From assembly GCF_004005565.1 (NCBI RefSeq), contig NZ_SADD01000015.1, forward strand, positions 1-64,000: DNA of 64,000 bases, written 5' to 3'. The notes beneath the pieces are model-generated. The model was not told the origin of the DNA and did not search any database. It saw only the letters and a list, made by a program, of their open reading frames with translations. This DNA comes from Lujinxingia sediminis (lineage in GTDB: Bacteria; Myxococcota_A; Bradymonadia; Bradymonadales; Bradymonadaceae). Positions 14,817 to 23,369 of this stretch are shown one piece after another. Position 1 is the stretch's first letter. Each line of letters begins with the position of its first letter. The translations under genes and the position numbers were made by a program.

Positions 14817-15214
14817 GTCTGAGTGGCGGGACTTAGCCGTCGAGAAGCGCAGGTAAGCGCGCTGAGTGGGCGATGTGGGTATCGAGAAGCGCAGGTAAAC
14901 GTGCTGAGTGGCAGGACTTAGCCGTCGAGAAGCGCAGGTAAGCGCGCTGAGTGGGCGATGTGGGTATCGAGAAGCGCAGGTAAGGGGGCTTGAGTGGGCG
15001 ATGTGGGTATCGAGAAGCGCAGGTAAGCGTGCTGAGTGGCAGGACTTGGACGTCGAGAAGGGCCGCTAAGCGCGCTGAGTGGGCGATGTGGGTATCGAGA
15101 AGCGCAGGTAAGCGCGCTGAGTGGCAGGACTTGGACGTCGAGAAGGGCCGCTAAGCACGCTGAGTGGGCGATGTGGGTATCGAGAAGCGCAGGTAAGCGC
15201 GCTGAGTGGGCGAT
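14817..15214. repeat. 42/43-bp alternating tandem array, about nine units
   Basis: The motif CGAGAAG recurs at 14841, 14883, 14926, 14968, 15011, 15054, 15096, 15139 and 15181, i.e. steps of 42, 43, 42, 43, 43, 42, 43 and 42 bases. Each unit has a shared half around GTAAGCGCGCTGAGTG and one of two alternating second halves: type A (GGCGATGTGGGTAT) or type B (GCAGGACTTGGACGT or TTAGCCGT). After TTGGACGT the shared half always reads AGGGCCGCTAAG, after TTAGCCGT it reads GCGCAGGTAAG, so two sub-lineages exist. The 42/43 alternation breaks the reading frame. It fills the gap between the PDZ protein's start and the VIT/vWA gene's end. Confidence 0.95.
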
Positions 15215-15262
15215 GCGTCGGCTCCACCGGGGCGAAACCCGCGTTCCGACCTCCCCTGCGCC

Positions 15263-18200
15263 TCACCTGGACCGGCGTGCCGTTATGACGTAGGCCAACC
15301 CGTTCAGGACCTCGGGGAAGATGACCTGCTCGCTGGTGCCGTCAGCCGTAAGCACCTGAGCCCGGGTCCCCTCGGGGGCGCGTGCATACACGAGGAGCGT
15401 AGTGCTCCTCCTTAGCTCGACGATGGCGTCGAGCACCGCCTGGCCCTCGGCGTTGGTGGAGCGCTCCATGGCCACGATGCGCATCGGGTAGGAGGCGCGG
15501 CTGATCTCAAACCGGTCGGGGGAGACGACCAGCAGCTCCGGTTCGCCCGCCGAGGAGACCGGAGCGCTGAGGATCACGCGGGCCTGCGTCTCACTCAGGG
15601 TGTGCTCGGCTGGCGAGGGGGGCGCGAAGGCATCGAGTGAGACTTCGGCCGCAGGGGGCGCGACGCCCAGCGCGCCTAGATCGCTGATGCGCGGGCAGTC
15701 GGCCACTCCGGGCTCCGGGGTTATCCTGGTCCGGGAGCGGGCACCTTCACCTGCCCTCGCCCGCAGGCTGCGCACGCTCTGGAGGTGCGCGCAGGCTCGG
15801 GCGGGCTGCCCGCTGAAGAGACGTCCGCGGGCCAGCAGCTCCTGAACGTCAACGCTCTGCGGGGCGCTGTCGACCACGCCTGAGAGCACCGTGCGGGCGC
15901 GTTCATCCTCGCCAGTCCAGGTCAGGTAGTGGCTGTAGAAGAGGAGCGCGTCGGGATCGAGGCGGTCGTACTCCAACCAGTCTCCGAGCTCGATACGCGC
16001 GCGGCCTCCGGTGTAGCGGATGTGATCATCGACCAGGCGGCGCCGCAGGTCGCGACGGCTGCGGTCGCGGGTGATGTCCCGGGCCAGCTCGCCGGCGGTG
16101 CGAGACAAGGCGGATCGCCGCCCCCGGGGGGCACCGCCGGCTCGCAACTTCCGGTCCATGTGCAGGGTCACCTCCGAGGTCGGCGAAGTCGGCGAGGTGG
16201 GCTCGGGGGGACGGTGCACAGGAGGAGAGGACGTGGGCCGACGCGATGTGGGCTGACTGCCGTAGAGAGGAATGAAATCAACGCCCTCGTTGTCGCCGGT
16301 GGCGGGCTCTTCAAGAGCACCGCCGCGCATGATCGTGCGCGCAGGGCGAGCGCTGCGCTCACGTCTGGGTGTGTCGTGCGCGCGGCGTGCCTTCACCGTG
16401 TTGGGGGGCCCTGGCGCAGCCTGTTGTGGCTCGGCGTTGGCCTGCTTCGGCTCGGCGCGGGAGCCGCCGCGCATGCCGAGGTCGGCTGGCGTTCCACCGG
16501 ACATCGCGATGTTACCGGACGCGGCCATGTTAGCGCGCGACGTGCTCGTAGAGGGAGCTTGCCGCGAGGGGAACACGTCCAGTGTAAGGGTGCCTGATGG
16601 CGTTGGAGGCGGGGGACGAAACCCGGGGAACTGACCTGAATCTCCGCGGACAAACTCGATAGGTTCCACGGCGCGGGGTTGCTCGCGACGGCGCGCCTGC
16701 GTCTCGATCTCACTCTCCAGCACGACCCAGGTCGTCAGGGGGCTGAGCACGCTGTGGTATTTGGAGAGCGCGATGGTCAGGGCGTCACTGCGCTCGGGGT
16801 CGTCGGGGCGCATGGCGCTGAGCCGGGCGATCTCTTCGCTGGCCCAGAGGGCGGGCAGGTGCAGGGCGGCGGAGTGTTGCCAGCGGGCCGGCCGGAGCTG
16901 GGAGGTCCATTCCCAGGGCTCACCGCGACGTTGACCGCTGACGCGCACCTCAAGGGGCACATCGTTTTGCAACGCCTTGAGCGGGAGCCGACCATAGAGC
17001 ACGAGCTCTTCGCCGGCGCGCAGCGAGGGGGGCGCAGGGAAAGGGATCACCTCGGCCGGAGCACTGACGTGAACCTCGATGTCGCGGAGTGATTCGGCGA
17101 GCAGGCGCTCGAGCACCCGCCAGGCATTGGCAGTAGGGCCGCGGCTCGGGTCCAGCACCACCGGCTCGCCGCCACCAAGGCTGCGCGCGAGCAGGCGCTG
17201 GGCGTCGCGGTTGACCGCCCCGCCCGGGTCGACCACATGCAGGTGCACGCCGAGCTCTTTAAAGGTGGGCGCGAGCTCATCGACGATCGTGGCGACTTCG
17301 AGCGGCCCCACGCTGGTGTGCGCGTCGGTGATGTAGACCACGCTCATCGGCGGCGTGGCCCTGCCCTCACCGGAGCGCGCCCGCGCCACTTCCAGAATAG
17401 CGCGAAGGGTCTCCAGGGTGTTCTGGGCACCGCCCTGCTTCATCTCTTTTAGAGCCTCGCGCAAGGACGCATCGGCCGCGGTGGTCCAGCCCTCCCCCAG
17501 CACCTCGCAGGCCTCCGCGCAGCTCAGGGCGGCGACGCGGCGAGGAGCCTCCATCTCGGTGAGAAGGGCTCGGCCCAGGCGTTGTTGTGCGGTAAGCAGC
17601 GTCGCCTCGCTGCGGTACGAGGCATCAAAAACCAGCAGCACGTCGTCCGGATCGTGGGCCACGCTCAAGGGAAGGGGCGGACGCACGCGCAGGAGCATAT
17701 AGGCGTCTTCGTCGGGCTGACGCGGCTCGACAAAGACCCGGCCGCTGATCGCCTCGCTTCGCTCGGCGTGCTGCACCTCCACCACAAAGTCGCCCTCCGA
17801 CCAGAAGTCCTCACGCATCATCGTCACGTGGGCATACTCCGGCCCACCGGGCCTGGCGGAAGGGTTGAGCGCGGCTTCATAGCCCGAGACCTGCACCGCG
17901 TCGGCGGGCACGTCGTAGAGTTTAAGACTGAAGCCGACCTCCTCGATGGGATCCTGGGCGATGCCCATGGGGTAAGCATAGCGGTAGCCGCCGGCCGAGG
18001 GCTCCAGGCGGTGATAAAACCCGATGCGCACGCTGGCCTGAGCGTCAGGTGGCACACTGCCCAGCCGCAGCTCTCCGCGGGAGGTGGTGCCCTGGTCGAG
18101 CTGGGCCTGCTGCAGCCCGAGCGCTCTTGCGGCTGCCCAGGTCCTCTTCGCCTCTTCGCGCGTCTCCATGCGCGCCTCGCGCCAGGCGTTATCAGCGCCG

Positions 18201-19018
18201 ACCTTCATCGCCATACGCGTGAGCACCGCTCCGGGGGGAAGCGCAAAGGTGTAGGTGGCGTCGAGCGCGGCGCGGCCCCGGTTGGCAAAGGTCTCCTCGA
18301 CCTCGGTGTAGGCCACCGGCCCGTGGATGCCGGCGCGCACCTCCATCTTCAGGTGCTCGACCGGAGGCTGCTCAAGCACCTTGCCAGCATGGAGGGTGCG
18401 CAGGTTGCCGAGGCGGCGCACCTGCGAGCCCAGGGGTTCTTCGCGCTCCTGCCCGGCGAAGATGTGATCGAGGTGCAGCGGCGGAAGTTCCACCAGGCTG
18501 CCATCGGCCTCGATGCGCAGAGGGAGTGCGCGCGTAAGCGCGCGCTCCTCCTTTGCGGTGCGCACAGTCGCCTGCCCCTCGCGAAGCGTGAGCTCGGAGA
18601 TGTCGTGGTTGCGCGCGATCTTCACGCGGCCTGCAAGTGTCAGCGCCCTCCCCTCCCCCAGGCTCACCTCAAGCGGGGCGTCGAGAGCGTCGACCCACAC
18701 GCCCCCGTCGAGCACCTCCGCGGTCGGCGTCTTCCTGGTGCCCAACACCACCGCGGCGCCGGCGGAAAGCACCAGCTTCTGGCCCCCGGGCAAGGTGAGG
18801 TGCTGCGTCGATCCGTAGACCGCCTCCACCCGCTCCCCCGGAGCCACCACCGCGGGGATCAGGCGTTCCCGCTCCACCTCTCCCCGCGCCGGAACGCTGA
18901 CCACATGCGCCTGCCAGGTGGCCGGCCCCTCGATAAGGTCGCGAACCTGCTCGCACCCCGTAGCGCTCAGCATCGCTCCCAATCCCAGAATCACCAGCCA
19001 GTGGTGTGCGCCTCGCAT
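15263..19018 (-). CDS. FecR-like/VIT/vWA lipoprotein, 1251 residues
   Basis: The N-terminus is a lipoprotein signal (LSATGC, Cys22). Residues about 55-165 resemble a FecR-type beta domain (LPGGQKLVLSAGA). Residues about 220-350 form a VIT domain (YTEVEETFANRG, DATYTFALPPGA, and a KRTWAAARA segment), and about 440-630 a von Willebrand A-like domain starting DDVLLVFDASYRS. The MIDAS motif is altered: the fifth position of DxSxS is Arg468 rather than Ser. A Pro/Thr-rich linker and a helical tail (possible tetratricopeptide-like) end in a beta-rich region. I placed the start at 19018, the first codon that yields the signal peptide; the frame runs to 19258. Related VIT-vWA proteins act in surface assemblies; the role here is unknown. 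Confidence 0.75.
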   Translation of the reverse strand: MRGAHHWLVILGLGAMLSATGCEQVRDLIEGPATWQAHVVSVPARGEVERERLIPAVVAPGERVEAVYGSTQHLTLPGGQKLVLSAGAAVVLGTRKTPTAEVLDGGVWVDALDAPLEVSLGEGRALTLAGRVKIARNHDISELTLREGQATVRTAKEERALTRALPLRIEADGSLVELPPLHLDHIFAGQEREEPLGSQVRRLGNLRTLHAGKVLEQPPVEHLKMEVRAGIHGPVAYTEVEETFANRGRAALDATYTFALPPGAVLTRMAMKVGADNAWREARMETREEAKRTWAAARALGLQQAQLDQGTTSRGELRLGSVPPDAQASVRIGFYHRLEPSAGGYRYAYPMGIAQDPIEEVGFSLKLYDVPADAVQVSGYEAALNPSARPGGPEYAHVTMMREDFWSEGDFVVEVQHAERSEAISGRVFVEPRQPDEDAYMLLRVRPPLPLSVAHDPDDVLLVFDASYRSEATLLTAQQRLGRALLTEMEAPRRVAALSCAEACEVLGEGWTTAADASLREALKEMKQGGAQNTLETLRAILEVARARSGEGRATPPMSVVYITDAHTSVGPLEVATIVDELAPTFKELGVHLHVVDPGGAVNRDAQRLLARSLGGGEPVVLDPSRGPTANAWRVLERLLAESLRDIEVHVSAPAEVIPFPAPPSLRAGEELVLYGRLPLKALQNDVPLEVRVSGQRRGEPWEWTSQLRPARWQHSAALHLPALWASEEIARLSAMRPDDPERSDALTIALSKYHSVLSPLTTWVVLESEIETQARRREQPRAVEPIEFVRGDSGQFPGFRPPPPTPSGTLTLDVFPSRQAPSTSTSRANMAASGNIAMSGGTPADLGMRGGSRAEPKQANAEPQQAAPGPPNTVKARRAHDTPRRERSARPARTIMRGGALEEPATGDNEGVDFIPLYGSQPTSRRPTSSPPVHRPPEPTSPTSPTSEVTLHMDRKLRAGGAPRGRRSALSRTAGELARDITRDRSRRDLRRRLVDDHIRYTGGRARIELGDWLEYDRLDPDALLFYSHYLTWTGEDERARTVLSGVVDSAPQSVDVQELLARGRLFSGQPARACAHLQSVRSLRARAGEGARSRTRITPEPGVADCPRISDLGALGVAPPAAEVSLDAFAPPSPAEHTLSETQARVILSAPVSSAGEPELLVVSPDRFEISRASYPMRIVAMERSTNAEGQAVLDAIVELRRSTTLLVYARAPEGTRAQVLTADGTSEQVIFPEVLNGLAYVITARRSR

Positions 19019-19282
19019 ACGTGCCCCGTGTGGTCGCCGTCCTCGTGAGTTGAATGGGGGAGTATAGCGGAGATGGGGGGCGTGTGCAGGGGGCGAATGG
19101 CCAGAAGAGTGTGCCCACGCTACGCACCTCACGCGCGGCCTCGTGCCCCTTGCCCAGCACACCTCTCCCCTCGCCGGAGACACAACGCGCGTTTTGCCCC
19201 CCCCCCCATTGCCCCCTTTCGGGTATGATCTTTTGAAAGGTCTGCCGCCTACCGACATTTTCAGGGATACACCGAGCTCAAC

Positions 19283-19828
19283 TTAATAGACTTCCATCTC
19301 CTCGTCCTGCTCGTCGAGGATATTGGACTCGGCCAACCGGCGCATGAAGTCGTCGGCATCAGCAGAGCGCGCATCCACGAGCTGACCGGCTTTGAGATCA
19401 GGGAAGACATAACGCCGAGAATTCTCCCCGACGATCGTCGAGTACGCGTGGCCGCGCTGCTCGAATTCAGCGAGCACCCTGTTGCACTCCTGCAGGTTGA
19501 GTTTGCTCTTTAAAGCCAGCATCGTCGCGCTGAGCTCGCCCCCCCCTTTTTGCGCGAGTTGAAGCACGTAACGCTCCAGATCCTCAGGAAGCTCCAGACG
19601 CTCCTCCGCCTGCCCGCTCTGGCGAGCTTTCATACCCAGAGCGACAGCCGCAAGCAGCACACCGAATGCGATGGCAGCAACGCCAACCATTCCAGTGTCG
19701 CTTCCCCCGCTGTCGATAAAGCCGTACACGGAAGCAAGCAGGCAGGGCGAGACGGCCAGGACCAGTGTGACCGACCAGGCCATCCAGACGCGAGCGCGAC
19801 GTTTTTGATGTTCGGGGCGTGGCAACAT
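19283..19828 (-). CDS. Membrane protein with cytoplasmic winged-helix-like domain (paralogue 2)
   Basis: A 181-residue close relative of the protein at 11906-12454: two membrane segments (about 15-37 and 46-67), then the shared cytoplasmic block ELPEDLERYVLQLA, GELSATMLALKSKLNL, VLAEFEQRGHAYS and SRRYVFPDLKA, and the C-terminal DADDFMRRLAES followed by an acidic tail. It lies just downstream of the third member, separated by 86 bases on the same strand, and may be co-transcribed with it. The strict conservation of the block after the membrane part, against divergent membrane segments, argues that the cytoplasmic domain carries the function. Confidence 0.65.
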   Translation of the reverse strand: MLPRPEHQKRRARVWMAWSVTLVLAVSPCLLASVYGFIDSGGSDTGMVGVAAIAFGVLLAAVALGMKARQSGQAEERLELPEDLERYVLQLAQKGGGELSATMLALKSKLNLQECNRVLAEFEQRGHAYSTIVGENSRRYVFPDLKAGQLVDARSADADDFMRRLAESNILDEQDEEMEVY

Positions 19829-19914
19829 AAAAAGCTCTGGGATATAGGGTCACGCTATCATGGCAAAAAACATCAAAACCAGGGAGCATACTGAGCGCAT
19901 CCCTGACCCATCTT

Positions 19915-20601
19915 TTACACCGTGGACTCGCGAAACTCTTCGAAGATAAACACAAGGCTTCCGTCCCCGTCGACCTGCGAGCGCGCGATGCTCAGCGCCT
20001 CGAAATGCTCGAGGACCTCACGGCAACCTTCCAGATTGAGCGAGGTCGCCATGGCGAGTTCTCCAGCCCGGAGTAGCCCCTTACGTTTGCGCGCGAGCTT
20101 CAGCACCCGACGTTCCACGCCCTCAAGAAGCTGTGGCGCTTCGAGCTGTTCGCGAGCCAGACGCACCTCATTCTGCAACGCAAATGTGGGCGCACCAAAG
20201 ACCAGCAACCCCCCGATGGCGATGACGTACGCGCCAGGCAAGTTGCCATCCATACCGATGTTAAGGGCCAGGCCCAGCGCCCCTATAAGAAACGCCACAT
20301 TTAGGACCAAGATTGCTTTTATTGTAGCGCGACGGGCCGCCCAGACATCTCGCCCAAAGACGTCTTCAACTTCATCGTCTTCAGGATCCACATCGCTGCC
20401 CGTGTCCGGCGTATCAAGAGCATAGATCCAGGCGAAGATCCACATCACTGCGAACACGCCCCCCAGAACAACCTCCCATTGCCCGGCCAACAACAGAACA
20501 ATAGCCGCCCCCACCCCTGAAAGAGCCAAGCCTTTAGCGCCCAACTCCTTATAGAGATAGCCGGAAATAAATAAAAAACTCGTAATACCGCATGCCCACA
20601 T
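19915..20601 (-). CDS. Four-helix membrane protein with winged-helix-like domain (paralogue 3)
   Basis: A 228-residue protein with about four membrane segments in two pairs (about 5-60 and 90-145), separated by an acidic loop (DTGSDVDPEDDEVEDV). The C-terminal ~75 residues align in pattern with the two shorter paralogues: LLEGVERRVLKLARKRKGLL, AGELAMATSLNL, CREVLEHFEAL and a final VFIFEEF. It lacks the DADDFMRRLAES tail. The ATG at 20601 is preceded by AAGGGA. It is probably the first gene of a unit with 19283-19828. Function unknown; a membrane-tethered regulator is one inference. Confidence 0.6.
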   Translation of the reverse strand: MWACGITSFLFISGYLYKELGAKGLALSGVGAAIVLLLAGQWEVVLGGVFAVMWIFAWIYALDTPDTGSDVDPEDDEVEDVFGRDVWAARRATIKAILVLNVAFLIGALGLALNIGMDGNLPGAYVIAIGGLLVFGAPTFALQNEVRLAREQLEAPQLLEGVERRVLKLARKRKGLLRAGELAMATSLNLEGCREVLEHFEALSIARSQVDGDGSLVFIFEEFRESTV

Positions 20602-20853
20602 AGGCTTCCCTTAACTCAAATTTTCGTCCGTTACTATCGAGCCGAACACATCGAACAAACAAACGTAAAAAGCCCCTCACATCATGCATCAAGGGTGGCA
20701 AAACGTGTGAATCTCTACGAGCCCCCGACGCGAAAGCGACATACGCGTTCGCAACGAGCAGGGTATAAAGGGGCACATATTCGTACCCCAACTGGCTGCC
20801 GAACTCTACGCAATTCCCCAAAAAAAGTTACAATCGTCCCCCCCCCCTGCCCC

Positions 20854-21246
20854 TCACTCATCAAAATCCCGCAAATGCCGCCTTCTCCCGTCCCGTCGCG
20901 GCCCGGAGCGCTTGGACTGGCAGGGCACACACAGGGTCGCCCAGGGCATCAGCTCCAGGCGGCGCAGGGGGATCGGCTCGTCGCAGTCCAGACACAGCCC
21001 GAACTCCTCGGGGTCGGCGGCCATGCGCGCTAGCGCCGCCTCGATCTTGCGCAGCTCTTCGACGCGCATGCGGTTTCGCTTCGAGGCGATCACCTGGTTC
21101 ATCTCGTTGAGGGGCTGCTCGTCTTCATCGGCGTGCTCCACCGCCGAGGGACGGTTGGGGTCGACGCCGATGTCGCCCTGGGTCATCAGCTCGGCGCGGC
21201 GAGCGGTGAGGCGCTCGCGAAGGATTTTGAGATCGTCGTCTTCCAC
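20854..21246 (-). CDS. DksA/TraR-family zinc-finger protein
   Basis: About 130 residues: an N-terminal helical region starting (M)EDDDLKILRERLTARRAEL, an acidic loop, a second helix (IASKRNRMRVEELRKIEAALARM) and a C4 zinc finger CLDCDEPIPLRRLELMPWATLC-PC. The coiled coil plus C-terminal zinc finger is the DksA/TraR layout; such proteins bind the RNA polymerase secondary channel and modulate transcription with ppGpp, or act in stress responses. The GTG at 21246 is favoured because coding similarity starts there and GGAG lies upstream; an in-frame ATG at 21375 would add 43 unlike residues. It diverges from the DEAD-box helicase gene. Confidence 0.8.
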   Translation of the reverse strand: MEDDDLKILRERLTARRAELMTQGDIGVDPNRPSAVEHADEDEQPLNEMNQVIASKRNRMRVEELRKIEAALARMAADPEEFGLCLDCDEPIPLRRLELMPWATLCVPCQSKRSGPRRDGRRRHLRDFDE

Positions 21247-21604
21247 AGGCGTTTTTGCTCCAAAACGTAGATTGAAGAGGTCGGCCACCGGCCGGATTCG
21301 CAACCTGAAGATGTATCGCGCTTGACCTTTGAGCTCAACGCTGTCACAAGCCGCCTCTGCCGAGCACGCGATCACGCGTCGCTCGAGTCTTCCAGAGAGC
21401 TAAGCGCCGGGCACACCTGCCGATTTCCCGGGCGCGCTATCCTTTTGCTCCGATGCTCCCGCAAGCGACATCGCCAAAAAAAGGATCTGGCTCGTTCCGA
21501 CGCCATGAACAGACGTGGATGGTGCTGCTGCTCTCAACGCAGCGGACACGCCATCCACGCCAGCTCACGGCGTCATTTCCTTTTACGGCATCACGGGAGT
21601 TTCT
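21247..21604. other. Divergent intergenic region before DEAD-box helicase
   Basis: The 358 bases between the DksA-like and helicase genes hold no convincing gene. Cold-shock-type helicases often have long 5' leaders, so part of this may be untranslated leader; I see no clear riboswitch or hairpin. Confidence 0.4.
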
Positions 21605-23191
21605 ATGAGCACCTCTGTCGACGCTTCGGCGTCTACCCCCACGTCTACCTTTCGCGAGCTGGGCCTGAGCGACGCTATTTTGAGCGCGGTCAGCGAGGCC
21701 GGCTACGACCAGCCCACCCCGATTCAGGCCGGCGCGATTCCGCTGCTTTTGGCCGGCCATGACATCATCGGTCAGGCGCGCACCGGCACCGGTAAGACGG
21801 CGGCCTTTGCCCTGCCGATGCTCAGCGCCATCGATCTCAACGTGGGTGCGGTCCAGGGCCTGGTCCTGACCCCGACGCGCGAGCTGGCCATTCAGATCGC
21901 CGAGGCCATGGAGACCTACGCCAGCCACCGCCCCGGCCTGCGCATTCTGCCGGTTTACGGAGGCACCTCGATCGTGGGTCAGCTCCATGACCTGCGTCGC
22001 GGTGTGCACGTGGTGGTGGGCACTCCGGGTCGCGTCCTCGATCACCTGCGTCGCCAGAGCCTGCGCCTGGACCAGGTGCGCGCGCTGGTGCTCGATGAGG
22101 CCGACGAGATGCTGCGCATGGGCTTTATCGACGACGTTGAGGCGATTCTGGAGGCCACACCCAAAGAGCGCCGCACCGCGCTCTTCTCGGCGACGATGCC
22201 GCGCGCCATTGAGGCCGTGGCCCAGAAGCACCTGGAGCAGCCCCGCAGCGTGACCATCGCCTCGCAGGCCGAGGCGACCATCGAGCAGCGCTTTATTCGC
22301 CTGCGCTACCCGGAGAAACTCTTCGCGCTCGACCGCCTGCTTCGCGCCAGCGACCACGAGGGCGTGCTCGTGTTTGCCCAGCGCCGCGCCGACACCGAAG
22401 AGATCGCCCAAAAGCTCAACGAGCTCGGCCACCGCGCTCAAGCCCTCAACGGGGATCTCGGTCAGCATCAGCGTGAGCTGGTCGTCAACCGCCTGCGGGA
22501 GCGCCAGCTCGATGTGGTCGTGGGCACCGACGTGGCCGCCCGCGGTCTGGACGTTGACCACTTAAGCCTGGTCGTCAACTACGACCTGCCCTTCGACGTG
22601 GATACCTACACCCACCGCGTCGGCCGCACCGGCCGCGCCGGGCGCGAAGGCATGGCGGTGAGCCTGATCTCCAACCGGCAGATGGCGTTCATTCGCCAGG
22701 TCGAACGCAAGATGAAGGTCAACGTCACCCCGATGCAGATCCCCTCGGCGGCCGATGTGGAGCGCCGTGCCGTTGAAGAGCACGCCGGCAAGCTGCGAAA
22801 GATCCTCAGCGAGAAGCCCCAGGAGCTCTCCCCTCACTACGACCTGGTCAAAGCCCTGGTCGATGAGGGCTTCCACATGACGGAGGTCGCCGCAGCCGCC
22901 TCGCTGCTGGCCGCCGGCGACGCCCTGCAGCCCCCGACGATGGCCGACCTCAACGCCATCACCCCCAGCTCGCATCGCGCCTCCAACGACAAAAAGAGCC
23001 GCTCCTCGAAGCATCGCGGCCGCTCCCAAGGTCGCGGCTCGCGCAGCTCGAAGTCCTCGCGCACCTCGACACCCTCACATGCCGCCAAGGCCTCGCACAG
23101 CGAGCGTCGCAAGAGCTCCGGGCGCAACGCCTCGCGCAGCACCCGTAAAAAGTTCAGCCATCGCAAAGGGCCCAAGCCCCCGCGCGATTGA
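21605..23191 (+). CDS. DEAD-box ATP-dependent RNA helicase with Ser/Arg/Lys-rich tail (1)
   Basis: A 528-residue protein carrying the full helicase core: Q-motif region FRELGLSDAIL with PTPIQ, motif I ARTGTGKT, Ia PTRELA, Ib TPGR, II DEAD (VLDEADEM), III SAT, IV VFAQRR, V TDVAARGLD and VI HRVGRTGRAG. After the core come about 90 intervening residues and a tail of about 75 residues rich in S, R, K and H, likely RNA-binding. It resembles DeaD/CsdA and RhlE-type helicases that remodel structured RNA and assist ribosome assembly in the cold. ATG 21605 has GGGAG upstream. A second helicase of the same type lies at 36747-38504. Confidence 0.95.
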   Translation: MSTSVDASASTPTSTFRELGLSDAILSAVSEAGYDQPTPIQAGAIPLLLAGHDIIGQARTGTGKTAAFALPMLSAIDLNVGAVQGLVLTPTRELAIQIAEAMETYASHRPGLRILPVYGGTSIVGQLHDLRRGVHVVVGTPGRVLDHLRRQSLRLDQVRALVLDEADEMLRMGFIDDVEAILEATPKERRTALFSATMPRAIEAVAQKHLEQPRSVTIASQAEATIEQRFIRLRYPEKLFALDRLLRASDHEGVLVFAQRRADTEEIAQKLNELGHRAQALNGDLGQHQRELVVNRLRERQLDVVVGTDVAARGLDVDHLSLVVNYDLPFDVDTYTHRVGRTGRAGREGMAVSLISNRQMAFIRQVERKMKVNVTPMQIPSAADVERRAVEEHAGKLRKILSEKPQELSPHYDLVKALVDEGFHMTEVAAAASLLAAGDALQPPTMADLNAITPSSHRASNDKKSRSSKHRGRSQGRGSRSSKSSRTSTPSHAAKASHSERRKSSGRNASRSTRKKFSHRKGPKPPRD

Positions 23192-23280
23192 TGTTTTCAA
23201 TCAGGGAGCTGCGGCTGTGAGTTTTCAGTGATGCCATCGAAGGTGCAGACATGACCTCAAGGATGGCTCACAGCCCATAA

Positions 23281-23311
23281 AAAAACCGGCGCTTCCGCGC
23301 CGGTTTTTTTT
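23281..23311 (+). terminator. Rho-independent terminator after helicase gene
   Basis: AAAAACCGGCGC TTCC GCGCCGG followed by eight T residues. It stands between the helicase and the convergent lipoprotein gene and can serve both strands. Confidence 0.92.
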
Positions 23312-23369
23312 GTTCATGTCAAGGAGGTGAACTCGACCTCCTGCCCCTTCACAAACGCCAGGATGATGT

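Noticed and set aside
14817-15214. CRISPR array
   Set aside because: Units are contiguous and 42-43 bases long with no unique spacers, and no cas genes are nearby.
15036-15293. Open frame translated from the 42/43-bp array
   Set aside because: The 43-base steps shift phase at each B unit, so the peptide is a by-product of the repeat.
17582-19048. 488-codon plus-strand open frame
   Set aside because: Antisense to the VIT/vWA lipoprotein gene and His/Arg-rich without any motif.
20549-20821. 90-codon minus-strand open frame
   Set aside because: It overlaps the start of the third membrane paralogue in another frame, lacks a ribosome-binding site and has no protein-like pattern.
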